Shown here one piece after another: positions 31,308 to 41,407 of a stretch of 64,000 nt of DNA. Both the position numbers and the translations under genes were made by a program. The DNA is from Chelonobacter oris (GTDB lineage: Bacteria > Pseudomonadota > Gammaproteobacteria > Enterobacterales > Pasteurellaceae). The notes under the pieces were generated by a model. That model had not been told where the DNA came from, made no database searches, and saw only the letters and a program-made list of their open reading frames with translations. The stretch covers positions 103,757 to 167,756 of the forward strand of contig NZ_JSUM01000002.1 in assembly GCF_000772535.1 (NCBI RefSeq). The letters run 5' to 3'. Each line of letters starts with the position of its first letter. The stretch's first letter is position 1.

Positions 31308-33323
31308 ATGAAGCTCAAACAAATCGACAATGGATTCCAACTAATTCAAGATGCGCAAATATTACTCAGCCATACCCGTGAAAATCCAGCATTCTTTGTA
31401 GGGATAGGCCGTGAAAATATAGTAGCTTATCGCGGAAATTTTGATATACAAGATCACTTAATTGAACGGATTCCCTTAACTCATTATCAATTATCGGATG
31501 ATCACATCACCCTTTCATACCGACAAGATACGCCCCCACTATTGACGTTGATGTTTAGCTTATCAAATGATCATCATCTAACATTATCCATTAAAAACAA
31601 CAAATCGGAATTAAACCGCTTCTGGATTCGGATCAATGCTATTGAGGTTGAGAAAGTATGGGGATGCGGCGAACAAATGTCTTATTTTAATTTACGCGGC
31701 AAACACTTCCCATTGTGGACTTCAGAGCCGGGCGTCGGCAGAGATAAAACAACGGAAATGACGTTCTTGTCTGATAAATATAACAAAGCAGGCGGAGACT
31801 ATTACAATTCGAATTACCCACAACCCACTTTCGTGTCTTCTCGGCATTATGCCTGTCATGTGAATAGTAGCGCTTATGCTGATTTTGATTTCAGAAACGC
31901 CACTTATCATGAATTACAAATTTGGGAAATTCCTGAATCAATTGAATTTTTTATTGCCCCTACTTTCTTATCTCTCATCGAAAGGCTCAGTTTGCGTTTT
32001 GGCCGTCAACCTAAATTACCCGAATGGATTTATAATGGCATTATTTTAGGATTAAAAGGCGGGGAAGAAAATTCCTTTTCAAGATTAGAGCACACGGTAA
32101 ACAGTGGCGTTCCGGTTGCCGGACTATGGTGTGAAGATTGGGCCGGAATACGGGAAACCTCTTTTGGAAAAAGATTATTTTGGGATTGGAAATGGAGCAA
32201 AAAACGCTACCCTAATTTAGACCAAAAAATAAAATTATTAAAAGAAAACAATATCCGTTTCCTTGCTTATATCAGCCCGTATCTCTGTGAAGACGGTGAA
32301 TTATTCACCATTGCAAAAGCAAAATCATTATTTGCGTTAAACAGTAAAAAAGACGTTGCTTTAATCGATTTCGGCGAATTTAATTGCGGTGTATTGGATT
32401 TTACTAATCAAGCAACAAAAGAATGGTTCAAAAAAGAAATTATCCACAAAAATATGCTTGATTTAGGGATATCGGGCTGGATGGCTGATTTTGGAGAATA
32501 CTTACCAACTGAAGACCTATTTTTGGCTAACGGAATGAGTTCAACCATAATGCACAATGCTTGGCCGCCACTTTGGGCAAGCGTCAACGCCGAAGCCATT
32601 GCTGAAAGAGGGCTAACCGGCGAGATCATGTTTTTCATGAGATCCGGATTCACGGGTACACAAAAATATTGTCCAATGCTCTGGGCGGGCGATCAATGCG
32701 TTGATTTTTCCCGTCATGATGGACTCAATACCGTTATCTGCGGCGCACTTTCCTCCGGCCTATTAGGTAATGCCTACCATCATAGCGATATAGGCGGCTA
32801 TACCAGCCTTTTTGGAAATCGGCGCACAAAAGAAGTCTTTGAACGCTGGGTAGATATGGCAGCCTTTACCCCAATGATGAGAACCCACGAATGTAATCGC
32901 CCTGATGAAAACTTCCAATTTGATCATGATGCAACCACGATTACCCACTTGGCAAGAATGGTTAAAATCTATAAACATCTGACCCCATATTTAAAATATC
33001 TTTCAAATGAAGCCCATACGAAAGGCTATCCGATACAAAGAGCCTTATTCCTGCACTTTGAAAATGATTTCAATACATATGATATTCAAGATCAATATCT
33101 TTATGGTTCAGAATTGCTCGTTGCGCCGGTACACCAGCAAGCTGTACAAGAATGGAAAGTATACCTGCCTGCGGACGAAACCTGGATTTATATCTGGGAT
33201 AAAAAAGAAATTCAAGGAGGACAGGCTATCATTGTACCTGCGCCAATAGGCAAACCGCCGCTATTTTATAGAAAAAACAGCCAATGGGCGGAACTCTTTG
33301 ATGGTATAACCAACATTCAATAG
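31308..33323 (+). CDS. yihQ: Sulfoquinovosidase (GH31)
   Basis: Releases SQ from sulfoquinovosyl glycerol and related glycosides. The ATG at 31308 is preceded by GAGGG; an ATG 12 bases upstream overlaps that site. The 671 aa have no signal peptide, so hydrolysis is cytosolic and the transporter must import glycosides. GH31 catalytic Asp394 (WMADFGEY) and acid/base Asp462 (WAGDQ) are present. The sulfonate pocket reads Lys250, Glu276, Arg289, Trp292, Tyr498, the KERWY type, whereas E. coli YihQ has QQRWY. Last gene of the plus-strand operon. Confidence 0.94.
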   Translation: MKLKQIDNGFQLIQDAQILLSHTRENPAFFVGIGRENIVAYRGNFDIQDHLIERIPLTHYQLSDDHITLSYRQDTPPLLTLMFSLSNDHHLTLSIKNNKSELNRFWIRINAIEVEKVWGCGEQMSYFNLRGKHFPLWTSEPGVGRDKTTEMTFLSDKYNKAGGDYYNSNYPQPTFVSSRHYACHVNSSAYADFDFRNATYHELQIWEIPESIEFFIAPTFLSLIERLSLRFGRQPKLPEWIYNGIILGLKGGEENSFSRLEHTVNSGVPVAGLWCEDWAGIRETSFGKRLFWDWKWSKKRYPNLDQKIKLLKENNIRFLAYISPYLCEDGELFTIAKAKSLFALNSKKDVALIDFGEFNCGVLDFTNQATKEWFKKEIIHKNMLDLGISGWMADFGEYLPTEDLFLANGMSSTIMHNAWPPLWASVNAEAIAERGLTGEIMFFMRSGFTGTQKYCPMLWAGDQCVDFSRHDGLNTVICGALSSGLLGNAYHHSDIGGYTSLFGNRRTKEVFERWVDMAAFTPMMRTHECNRPDENFQFDHDATTITHLARMVKIYKHLTPYLKYLSNEAHTKGYPIQRALFLHFENDFNTYDIQDQYLYGSELLVAPVHQQAVQEWKVYLPADETWIYIWDKKEIQGGQAIIVPAPIGKPPLFYRKNSQWAELFDGITNIQ

Positions 33324-33377
33324 CATTATCTTTCACCGGTATATTGCTGAATTTATACAAACAGCAAAACACATATA

Positions 33378-33416
33378 GTAGATAAAAACAGATCTTTTTA
33401 TTCTGTTTTTATCTAC
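33378..33416. terminator. Bidirectional terminator between yihQ and prmA
   Basis: GTAGATAAAAACAG (33378-33391) and CTGTTTTTATCTAC (33403-33416) form a perfect 14-bp stem with an 11-base loop. It separates the convergent yihQ and prmA and marks the right end of the island. Confidence 0.8.
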
Positions 33417-33439
33417 CATGCGCTAACAAAACATTACCG

Positions 33440-34321
33440 CTAAAATCGAACGCCGGTTATTCGACACCACTCATCCTGTTCGGTTATTGGTTCCAACCGC
33501 ACTTTGCTTTGATAGGCTTCGCAAACCGAGGAGGCCTGGTTTGCCAGAATCCCCGATAAACCCAAATCGGCATTCGGTTTTAACAAGGCGATAATCGGTG
33601 CCGCCAGTTCTTTTAACGGGCCGGCGAGAATATTGGCGACCACCACATCGGCTTGCAAATCCTGCGGTTGATCTTTGGCTAAAAACAGCTGCAAGCGTTC
33701 TGCAACGCCGTTACGTTCGGCGTTGTCGCGGCTGGCGAGAATAGCCTGCGGATCAATATCAATCCCGATCGCCTGTTTAGCGCCCAATTTCAGCGCTGCA
33801 ATCGCCAAAATGCCCGATCCGCAACCGAAATCAATCACGGTTTTACCCGCTAAATCCAACCCGTCCAGCCATTTCAGACAAAGTGCGGTTGTCGGATGTG
33901 TGCCGGTGCCGAACGCTAAGCCCGGATCCAACATCACATTAACCGCACTTTCATCCGGCACCGGCCGCCAGCTCGGACAAATCCATAACCGTTTGCCGAA
34001 TTGCATCGGATGGAAATTTTCCATCCATTCCCGTTCCCAGTCTTTGTCCTCAATCTGTTCAATTTTATAGCTGACATCACAACTTAAAATATGCTGTGCC
34101 GTTAATTCAGCGACAATGTGCTGCATATCGGTTTCCGCATCAAACAACGCAATCACGTCAGTATTGCCCCACAGGCGGGTTTCGCCTGGCAACGGTTCGA
34201 ATACCGGCGTATCCTGACTGTCAACGAAAGTCACTGAGACAGATCCGAGTTGTTCCAGTACTTCGCCGATATTTTCCGCATGTTTATCGTTACTGTTAAG
34301 TCTAATTTGTACCCAAGGCAT
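33440..34321 (-). CDS. prmA: Ribosomal protein L11 methyltransferase
   Basis: SAM-dependent trimethylation of ribosomal protein L11. The start MPWVQIRLN at 34321 gives 293 aa, as in E. coli; upstream codons in the frame are inside panF. Motifs: [35 protein letters not shown] (SAM site) and [10 protein letters not shown]. It overlaps panF by 20 bases. In E. coli and H. influenzae dusB follows directly; here the sulfoglycolysis island does. Confidence 0.95.
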   Translation of the reverse strand: MPWVQIRLNSNDKHAENIGEVLEQLGSVSVTFVDSQDTPVFEPLPGETRLWGNTDVIALFDAETDMQHIVAELTAQHILSCDVSYKIEQIEDKDWEREWMENFHPMQFGKRLWICPSWRPVPDESAVNVMLDPGLAFGTGTHPTTALCLKWLDGLDLAGKTVIDFGCGSGILAIAALKLGAKQAIGIDIDPQAILASRDNAERNGVAERLQLFLAKDQPQDLQADVVVANILAGPLKELAAPIIALLKPNADLGLSGILANQASSVCEAYQSKVRLEPITEQDEWCRITGVRF

Positions 34322-35762
34322 AATTTTTTTCCGTGTTATTAAGTTGTTTTTCACCGAGCTTATTGGCAATCAAGAAGGCTGCCAATCCAAACACCAGTGA
34401 CGGCACGATGGCATGAAAGTCGAATAATTTGACGGAGGCCACCGTTAAGCCGACATAGCTTGCCAGCCCGATTACCATCGAGGCAATAGCACCGTAGGCA
34501 TTGGCTTTTTCCCAATATAATCCCAAGACTATGACCCATAAAAATGCCGCTTCCAGCCCGCCAAAAGCAAACAGGTTCAACCAGATAATCATATCCGGCG
34601 GGTTAAGTGCCGCCAATACCAAAAGTGCGGTCAGAATCAGGGTTGCCATCGAAGAAAAAATACCGATTTTCTTTTGATCATTGGCTTTTTCCGGTTTGGC
34701 CGCCAAATAAATATCTTTGACGAAGATTGCCGACGACTGAATCAACTGGGCATCAATGGTAGACATAATCGCCGACATCGGTGCTGCCAGAAAGATTCCG
34801 GCGACAATCGGCGGCAATACCTGCAACATTAAGGTCGGGATCACCTGATCCGGAATGGTTAAATCCGGTAAAATCGCACGCCCCAGAGCGCCCGATAAGT
34901 GCATACCCAACATGATGATACTCAGCACGCCGGTACCGATTAACATGCCGCCGTGCAACGCTTTACTGTCTTTAAACGCCATACAGCGCACCGCCGTATG
35001 CGGCAGCCCGACCACACCGAAGCAAACCAGAATCCAGAATGACGCCATAAACTGGAAATCCAGCATCTCGTTAGGCCCGTAAGGGCTGATCAATTGCGGA
35101 TCCCGTGCCGCCAATGCGGCGACCGCACTTTCGACACCGCCGGCGGCATAAATTACCGCCACCAGTAGAATCAATGTCCCGAAAATCATCACGGTTCCCT
35201 GAATAGTGTCGGTCAACACCACCGCCCGAAAGCCGCCGATAAAGGTATAAATCCCGACGGTCAGCGCAAAAATCAGCAGCGCCTGGGTATAGCTGATGCC
35301 GATCGTGGTTTCCAGTAATCTGGCGCCGCCGATAAACTGTACGGTCATCGCGGCAAAAAAAGCGACCAGCAGAGCAATACAGGCTATCCAGACCAAGTAT
35401 TTATTTTTATAGCGGTGCAGCAATAAATCATTGATAGTGAGCGCGTTACTTTCGCGCGACAGTAAGGCGAATTTTTTCCCCAATGCCCCTAATGCCAGCC
35501 AGACAGCGGGAACTTGAACCATTGCCAACAATACCCAACCCAGCCCAAATTTATAAGCGGCGCCCGGTCCGCCGATAAACGAGCTGGCACTGGCATAGGT
35601 CGATGCGGTTGTCATCGCCAACACCCAACCTGTCATGGAACGGTTGCCGACATAATATTCGGTCAAAAAATCACCTTTACTGCGTTTAATATAGGCATAA
35701 ATCGCAGCACCGAAGACAAATGCCAGATACAAAATCAGGGGTAACACAATACCGAGGTTCAT
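34302..35762 (-). CDS. panF: Sodium/pantothenate symporter
   Basis: Inner-membrane symporter of the SSS family importing pantothenate. The 486 aa have about 13 hydrophobic segments; landmarks include [26 protein letters not shown] residues near the N-terminus, [15 protein letters not shown], and [10 protein letters not shown] with [15 protein letters not shown]. It starts in an ATGA overlap with yhdT and runs into prmA, as in E. coli. Confidence 0.94.
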   Translation of the reverse strand: MNLGIVLPLILYLAFVFGAAIYAYIKRSKGDFLTEYYVGNRSMTGWVLAMTTASTYASASSFIGGPGAAYKFGLGWVLLAMVQVPAVWLALGALGKKFALLSRESNALTINDLLLHRYKNKYLVWIACIALLVAFFAAMTVQFIGGARLLETTIGISYTQALLIFALTVGIYTFIGGFRAVVLTDTIQGTVMIFGTLILLVAVIYAAGGVESAVAALAARDPQLISPYGPNEMLDFQFMASFWILVCFGVVGLPHTAVRCMAFKDSKALHGGMLIGTGVLSIIMLGMHLSGALGRAILPDLTIPDQVIPTLMLQVLPPIVAGIFLAAPMSAIMSTIDAQLIQSSAIFVKDIYLAAKPEKANDQKKIGIFSSMATLILTALLVLAALNPPDMIIWLNLFAFGGLEAAFLWVIVLGLYWEKANAYGAIASMVIGLASYVGLTVASVKLFDFHAIVPSLVFGLAAFLIANKLGEKQLNNTEKNYALGTN

Positions 35763-36022
35763 TGTTTGCCTCCGTCGTCTTCCGCCTTATGTTCCAAATC
35801 GATATCTTGATAAATGATTTTGACGATCCAATACGCCACAACGATAAACAGAATCGGCAGATAAATACAGGCCAACTCAAACCATAACGGAAACCCGATT
35901 GGCCCCAAAGTGCCGCCCGGCAAATAAGCGCACAAACACCAGCCGACGACATATAACAGGGTCAATCCCAACGCCCAACGTGCTTCTTTACTTGCTTGTC
36001 GATACTTTTGCTGCAACTTCAT
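35759..36022 (-). CDS. yhdT: YhdT family small membrane protein
   Basis: An 87-aa protein of the DUF997/YhdT family with two hydrophobic segments (about residues 17-37 and 45-68), found upstream of panF throughout the gammaproteobacteria. ATG at 36022 has GAGGG six bases upstream and gives the family start (QASKEARWALGLTLLY follows). Its function is unknown; conserved coupling to panF by ATGA overlap suggests a role with the pantothenate transporter. Confidence 0.9.
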   Translation of the reverse strand: MKLQQKYRQASKEARWALGLTLLYVVGWCLCAYLPGGTLGPIGFPLWFELACIYLPILFIVVAYWIVKIIYQDIDLEHKAEDDGGKQ

Positions 36023-36064
36023 ATTAGCCCTCATATCCAACCGGAAAAGCATGCTGTTAAAAAA

Positions 36065-36086
36065 AGTGGAATCATTTGATTCCACT
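36065..36086 (-). terminator. Terminator after accC
   Basis: AGTGGAATCA and TGATTCCACT form a strong stem (36065-36086). On the minus strand it is followed by seven Ts, a textbook intrinsic terminator for accB-accC, directly ahead of yhdT. Confidence 0.85.
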
Positions 36087-36116
36087 CTTATCCTGCCGTT
36101 TCACCTTCATGGTAAA

Positions 36117-37463
36117 TTAATCGTGCATACCCAATTTTTTTTCAAGGTAGTGAATATTAGTACCGCCGCGCTGGAAGTTAGGATCTTCCATAATCAATTC
36201 ATGCAACGGGATATTGGTTTTCAATCCTTCAATAATAATTTCCGATAACGCATTACGCATTCTGCTGATTGCTTCTTCCCGATTTTCACCGTAGCTGATC
36301 AGCTTGGCAATCATTGAATCATAATGCGGCGGTACAGTGTAGCCGTCATAAATATGCGAATCCCAACGAATCCCGAAGCCGCCCGGTGTATGCAGACGGG
36401 TAACTTTGCCCGGTGACGGCAGGAAATTTTTCGGATCTTCGGCATTGATACGGCATTCGATCGCATGACCTTGAACTTTCACATCGTCTTGAGTAAAAGA
36501 GAGTGGTAAGCCGGAAGCAATACGCAATTGCTCTTTTACCAAGTCAATCCCGGTGATCATTTCAGTCACCGGATGTTCAACCTGAATACGGGTATTCATT
36601 TCAATAAAATAGAACTCACCGTTTTCATACAGGAATTCAAACGTACCGGCACCACGATAGCCGATTTCCACACAGGCTTTGGCACAACGGCTGCCGATAT
36701 CACGGCGTAATTCTTCGCTGATGCCCGGTGCCGGCGCTTCTTCCACCACTTTTTGATGACGGCGCTGCATTGAACAGTCGCGTTCCGCCAGATACACCGC
36801 ATTACCGTGCGTGTCGGCCAACACCTGAATTTCTACATGACGTGGATTTTCTAGGTATTTTTCCATATAAACCACATCATTATTAAATGCCGCTTTCGCT
36901 TCGGATTTGGTCATCGCAATCGATTCTTCCAACTCTGCCGCAGATCGCACCACACGCATACCCCGACCGCCGCCGCCGCCGGACGCTTTAATAATCACCG
37001 GATAGCCGATTCGCTCCGCAATCTCTTTATTCTTTTTAGCATCGTTGCCGACCGGCCCGTCCGAGCCCGGTACGCAAGGCACGCCCGCCGCTTTCATTGC
37101 GTTAATGGCGGACACTTTATCCCCCATTAAACGAATAACATCCGCCGTAGGCCCGATAAACACAAAGCCGGAACGCTCGACCTGCTCGGCAAAATCCGCA
37201 TTTTCCGACAAAAAGCCGTAACCGGGATGAATCGCATCAGCACCGCTCACTTCCGCCGAGGCAATCAGCGCCGGAATATTCAAATAGCTTTTACTGGAGG
37301 GGGCAGGACCGATACAAATACTTTCATCCGCCAACAACACGTGTTTCAGCTCACGGTCTGCGGTGGAATGAACCGCGACGGTTTTTATGCCCAACTCTTT
37401 ACATGCACGCAGAATTCGCAACGCGATTTCACCGCGGTTGGCAATCACAACTTTTTCTAACAT
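36117..37463 (-). CDS. accC: Biotin carboxylase subunit of acetyl-CoA carboxylase
   Basis: Carboxylates the biotin on AccB, first step of fatty acid synthesis. The 448 aa carry the ATP-grasp elements: [14 protein letters not shown] glycine loop, [36 protein letters not shown] and the C-terminal substrate loop region. Length matches E. coli. It follows accB after 75 bases in the usual accBC operon. Confidence 0.97.
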   Translation of the reverse strand: MLEKVVIANRGEIALRILRACKELGIKTVAVHSTADRELKHVLLADESICIGPAPSSKSYLNIPALIASAEVSGADAIHPGYGFLSENADFAEQVERSGFVFIGPTADVIRLMGDKVSAINAMKAAGVPCVPGSDGPVGNDAKKNKEIAERIGYPVIIKASGGGGGRGMRVVRSAAELEESIAMTKSEAKAAFNNDVVYMEKYLENPRHVEIQVLADTHGNAVYLAERDCSMQRRHQKVVEEAPAPGISEELRRDIGSRCAKACVEIGYRGAGTFEFLYENGEFYFIEMNTRIQVEHPVTEMITGIDLVKEQLRIASGLPLSFTQDDVKVQGHAIECRINAEDPKNFLPSPGKVTRLHTPGGFGIRWDSHIYDGYTVPPHYDSMIAKLISYGENREEAISRMRNALSEIIIEGLKTNIPLHELIMEDPNFQRGGTNIHYLEKKLGMHD

Positions 37464-37538
37464 ACGATTATCCGTCTACTCTTTGAAATGTTGTCGCCGT
37501 TAAACATCAAGTGCGGTCAACGGCCGTTGATAATCCGA

Positions 37539-37979
37539 TTATTCGATAATGATCAAAGACTGATCGAATTCGACCGCTTCGCCGTCATTCACCAAAATGG
37601 CCTTCACCACCCCGGCTTTATCGGCTTCGATGCGGTTCATCATTTTCATCGCTTCTACAATACACAACGCATCACCCACTTTAACGCTGCTGCCGATGTC
37701 GACAAACGGCGAAGCTTCCGGACTAGGGCTGCGATAGAACGTACCGACCATTGGCGAACGAACCGCATGACCGCTGACTTCCGCCGCCACTGTCGGCGCA
37801 GCTACCGCCGGTGCGGGAGCGGCAACCGGTGCGGCCGGCGGTAAGGTATATTGAACGGCAGCCGGTGCCGGTGTACCGCGGCTGATGCGAACCGACTCTT
37901 CACCTTCGGAAATCTCAATTTCCATAATGCCCGACTCTTCTACCAATTCAATTAATTTTTTGATTTTACGAATATCCAT
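37539..37979 (-). CDS. accB: Biotin carboxyl carrier protein
   Basis: Carrier subunit of acetyl-CoA carboxylase, 146 aa. The N-terminal segment [18 protein letters not shown] is the AccC-interacting part; a Pro/Ala-rich linker (about residues 36-70) follows; the C-terminal biotinyl domain has EAMKMMN, whose first Lys is biotinylated, and a [15 protein letters not shown] thumb region. First gene of accBC; 168 bases separate it from aroQ upstream. Confidence 0.97.
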   Translation of the reverse strand: MDIRKIKKLIELVEESGIMEIEISEGEESVRISRGTPAPAAVQYTLPPAAPVAAPAPAVAAPTVAAEVSGHAVRSPMVGTFYRSPSPEASPFVDIGSSVKVGDALCIVEAMKMMNRIEADKAGVVKAILVNDGEAVEFDQSLIIIE

Positions 37980-38147
37980 GTTTTGATTCCGCCGATTAAA
38001 TTTAAATGGACATTTACCGTCGCCGATACCTTTGGCAATAATAGAGCGACGATAAAGTGATACTGATTTACATTAAACGCAAAGATTACCTGAATTCTTG
38101 CTTTTTTGCGATAAAAATCTGCATTTTTGCGCCAAATTTGTTGAAAA

Positions 38148-38594
38148 TCACTGATTTTCCGCCAAGTAGCTCTGTGCGAATTCCAACCCGAATCGATAAC
38201 CCTGCGCCCCCAGACCACAAATGACACCAAGCGCTTTATCACTCAAATACGAATGGTGGCGGAAAGGTTCACGGGCATGGACGTTAGAAAGGTGAATTTC
38301 GATAAACGGAATATTGACCGCCAATAACGCATCACGCAACGCCACGCTGGTATGGGTAAACGCCGCCGGATTAATCAAAATAAAATCCACCCGTTCAAAG
38401 GCTTGATGAATTTTATTAACCAGTTTTTCCTCACTATTGCTCTGAAAGCAATCCAGCTCCAGCCCAAGTGCGGTCGCCTGCTGCTGTAACTGCCGTTCAA
38501 TGTCCGCCAAGGTCAGGCTGCCGTAATGTTGCGGCTCGCGTTTCCCCAACATATTCAGGTTAGGGCCGTTTAATAACAGAATTCTGTTTGCCAT
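38148..38594 (-). CDS. aroQ: 3-Dehydroquinate dehydratase, type II
   Basis: Third step of the shikimate pathway. From ATG 38594 the protein has 148 aa and starts [20 protein letters not shown], with the active Tyr in HYGSLT, the QSNSEE loop, [17 protein letters not shown] and the [17 protein letters not shown] segment with the catalytic His. The frame extends to 38627 but the start chosen fits the family. Upstream of accB, as in H. influenzae. Confidence 0.95.
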   Translation of the reverse strand: MANRILLLNGPNLNMLGKREPQHYGSLTLADIERQLQQQATALGLELDCFQSNSEEKLVNKIHQAFERVDFILINPAAFTHTSVALRDALLAVNIPFIEIHLSNVHAREPFRHHSYLSDKALGVICGLGAQGYRFGLEFAQSYLAENQ

Positions 38595-38676
38595 ATTCGC
38601 TTTCTCACTTATCGCAGATACTTTCAAAAAGTGACTATTGCGGCATTATAACAATATTTTGCCGAATAGCGCCTTT

Positions 38677-39669
38677 TTATATTATTTTTTCCACCCGCTC
38701 ACAGCCCAGCTCAAGCAGCGGCAATGTTGACCCCGGCCAAGGACGAATCAATTGAAAATCCATCAGATCAAGCGTATCCAAGCCCGGTATCACATTCGGC
38801 GTGTACTGTTGTGCAATACGGGCAAGCTGAGTCAGACCGAAACTGGATTCAATCGATGAGCTGATCACCGCCATGATGCCTTGCTGCCGTGCCTGTTGAA
38901 TCAAAGCAATACACTTTTGCAGCGAACCGACTAAGGTCGGTTTAATCACGATTGCCGCCAAGTGCGGTTCGGCTTCAACCTTAAAATCCGCCTCACGCAC
39001 GGATTCGTCCCACGCAATCGCAATGCCGCTTTCGGCGGCAAATTGACGGCTTTCTTCAGGCGTTTTACACGGCTCTTCCAAAAACTGAATACGGGTACGA
39101 TGTTCCGGCTTCACATATTTGGCAAACATCTGCGCTTTTGCGGCTGTCCAAGCGCGGTTGGCATCAAGCCGCAGCCTTAAATCCGGAACGGCTTCCAGCA
39201 ACATATCGGCAATCAAACCGTCACGATTGGCTTCATACAAACCGACTTTGACTTTTGCTACTTTTTCGCCCGGCATTTGTTCAAGCTGATCGTACAATTC
39301 GTCCGGATCGCCATAACATAACGGGGCGGTCTGATAGTTGCCCGTTTCACCCAATTCGCCTTTCATTTCCGCCAAGGCACAGCTCAAGCCGAACGCCACC
39401 GACGGATATAAACCGTCGAGCGATAATTTTTCATTACGACTGCGTGCGTCGTCCCATTGCTGCAACCAAAGTGCGGTCTGCGCCTGCGCCTGCTCAAGGG
39501 TTTCTCGGCTAAACTCCGGCAACGGCGCAATCTCGCCCCAGCCTTCATGCCGACCGCACTTGATCTGCACCAACAATCCCTCACGCTTTTTCAGAAAACG
39601 GTTGCGCAGCACCACTTGCGAATCCACCGGAATCGAATAGCGGTAAAGATGGTAACTTCGGATTGTCAT
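38677..39669 (-). CDS. menC: o-Succinylbenzoate synthase
   Basis: Enolase-superfamily enzyme dehydrating SHCHC to o-succinylbenzoate for menaquinone. Signature residues appear in order: KVKVG (catalytic Lys), LRLDANRAW and FLEEPC (metal ligands), AWDES (metal ligand) and IKPTLVGS (second Lys). 330 aa is normal. It follows menB by 111 bases. No menE follows, so the next enzyme of the pathway is encoded elsewhere. Confidence 0.94.
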   Translation of the reverse strand: MTIRSYHLYRYSIPVDSQVVLRNRFLKKREGLLVQIKCGRHEGWGEIAPLPEFSRETLEQAQAQTALWLQQWDDARSRNEKLSLDGLYPSVAFGLSCALAEMKGELGETGNYQTAPLCYGDPDELYDQLEQMPGEKVAKVKVGLYEANRDGLIADMLLEAVPDLRLRLDANRAWTAAKAQMFAKYVKPEHRTRIQFLEEPCKTPEESRQFAAESGIAIAWDESVREADFKVEAEPHLAAIVIKPTLVGSLQKCIALIQQARQQGIMAVISSSIESSFGLTQLARIAQQYTPNVIPGLDTLDLMDFQLIRPWPGSTLPLLELGCERVEKII

Positions 39670-39780
39670 CAGTACTCCTTATTACTCATAAAAAGATCAT
39701 TTCCCTGTATAAACCCGATACCGCACTTCCCTATGCAAAGCTGCGATAACGATTATGTCCATACATCGGTCGCTTGATCA

Positions 39781-40638
39781 TTACGGATTACGCTTGAATT
39801 TGCTGAAATCCGGTTCGCGTTTCTGGTTAAATGCGTTACGTCCTTCTTGCCCTTCTTCGGTCATGTAGAACAGCATGGTGGCATTGCCTGCCAACTCTTG
39901 CAAGCCCGCCTGTCCGTCACAATCGGCATTCAGTGCGGCTTTCAGACAGCGCAGCGCAATCGGGCTGTTCTGTAGCATTTCACGGCACCAGCGCACCGTT
40001 TCTTTTTCCAATTCGGCATAAGGCACGACGGTATTCACCAGCCCCATATCCAATGCTTCCTGCGCATTGTACTGACGGCACAAGAACCAGATTTCACGCG
40101 CTTTTTTCTGACCGACAATCCGCGCCATATAAGAAGCGCCCCAGCCGCCGTCAAACGATCCGACTTTCGGCCCGGTCTGTCCGAAGACCGCATTGTCCGC
40201 CGCAATGGTCAAATCACACAGCATATGCAAAACATGACCGCCGCCAATCGCATATCCGGCGACCATCGCCACCACCGGTTTCGGGCAACTGCGGATATCG
40301 CGCTGGAAATCCAGTACATTCAAATGATGAACGCCGGCTTCATCTTGATAACCGCCGTAGTCACCGCGTACCTTTTGATCGCCGCCGGCACAAAACGCCT
40401 TTTCGCCCTGTCCGGTCAACACTATCACCCCGATCTTTTCATCAAAACGGGCATCGGCGAAAGCAGTGATCATCTCTTTCACCGTCTGCGGGCGAAACGC
40501 ATTGCGCACCTGCGGGCGGTTAATGGTAATTTTGGCAATGCCGTCGGCAGATTTATGATACAAAATATCGTCAAATCCGTTACTGCAATCTTGCCACGCT
40601 ATCGGGGCATATAAAAATTCTTCACTTGGATATAACAT
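39781..40638 (-). CDS. menB: 1,4-Dihydroxy-2-naphthoyl-CoA synthase
   Basis: Crotonase-family enzyme closing the naphthoquinone ring from o-succinylbenzoyl-CoA. The 285 aa contain the oxyanion-hole motif [31 protein letters not shown] [31 protein letters not shown] and [19 protein letters not shown], all typical of MenB. It lies 22 bases after menH, in the men operon. Confidence 0.96.
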   Translation of the reverse strand: MLYPSEEFLYAPIAWQDCSNGFDDILYHKSADGIAKITINRPQVRNAFRPQTVKEMITAFADARFDEKIGVIVLTGQGEKAFCAGGDQKVRGDYGGYQDEAGVHHLNVLDFQRDIRSCPKPVVAMVAGYAIGGGHVLHMLCDLTIAADNAVFGQTGPKVGSFDGGWGASYMARIVGQKKAREIWFLCRQYNAQEALDMGLVNTVVPYAELEKETVRWCREMLQNSPIALRCLKAALNADCDGQAGLQELAGNATMLFYMTEEGQEGRNAFNQKREPDFSKFKRNP

Positions 40639-40660
40639 AGTCGTTCCTTTTGGTCATGAA

Positions 40661-41407
40661 TCAGGCTAAAAGTGCGGTCAACTGTGCCGCAAATTCGTCC
40701 GGATTTTCGGCATGGGCATTATGCCCCGCCTGTTTGATTAACGTTAACGGGAGTTGGTGCTGTGCCGCCTGACGGCGGAATTTTTGATCACGCTCGCCGC
40801 AAAAAAAATAAATCGGCCATTCGGCTGACCGCACTTTTGCGGCAAAATCCGGCTGCTTTGCCAGTGAGGTCGCCAACAACATTTTGGCAATATTTTCACC
40901 GCAATTGGGCGCTCGTTTTTCGATTAATCGCTGCCGTTGCCGCACCGTTAAATCGGCAAATACCGCTTGTTGATACCAATCGTTCAAAACCGCACCGGCA
41001 CTTTCAGCAGCAAAACGTTGCGCCCAGTGTTGATCATGTTGCCGGCGTGCTTGTTTTTCCGCTTCGCTTGCCAGCCCTAAATTTGCCCCTTCCAACACCA
41101 GTCCTTGCAGATTTCCTTTTGCAAGTGGTGACTGCAACGCGTAATAGAGCGCAATTCGTCCGCCAAGCGAATAACCCACCAACCAGTAAGGCTTGTCACC
41201 GACCGCACTTTGAATTTTTTGCCGCAAATATTCGCAAGTTTGCGTAAAATCAGCGACGTTTGTTGTTTTTTCTTCACCGTGCAACGGCAAATCCAGACTG
41301 ATACAGGCAAAGTGCGGCAACCGTTCCGCTACCGCTTGCCAGTCCTGTTTTGTGCCGAGCAAACCGTGCAGAAACAGCAGTGTCGGCGGTGGTGCATTAA
41401 CTGCCAA
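40661..41407 (-). CDS. menH: SHCHC synthase (alpha/beta hydrolase)
   Basis: Eliminates pyruvate from SEPHCHC in menaquinone synthesis. An alpha/beta hydrolase of 248 aa: LFLHGLLGTKQDW with the oxyanion HG, VGYSLGGRIALYYAL with the nucleophile Ser, and a late HNAHAENP with the catalytic His. It overlaps the end of menD by 11 bases, so the genes are coupled. Confidence 0.92.
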   Translation of the reverse strand: MAVNAPPPTLLFLHGLLGTKQDWQAVAERLPHFACISLDLPLHGEEKTTNVADFTQTCEYLRQKIQSAVGDKPYWLVGYSLGGRIALYYALQSPLAKGNLQGLVLEGANLGLASEAEKQARRQHDQHWAQRFAAESAGAVLNDWYQQAVFADLTVRQRQRLIEKRAPNCGENIAKMLLATSLAKQPDFAAKVRSAEWPIYFFCGERDQKFRRQAAQHQLPLTLIKQAGHNAHAENPDEFAAQLTALLA

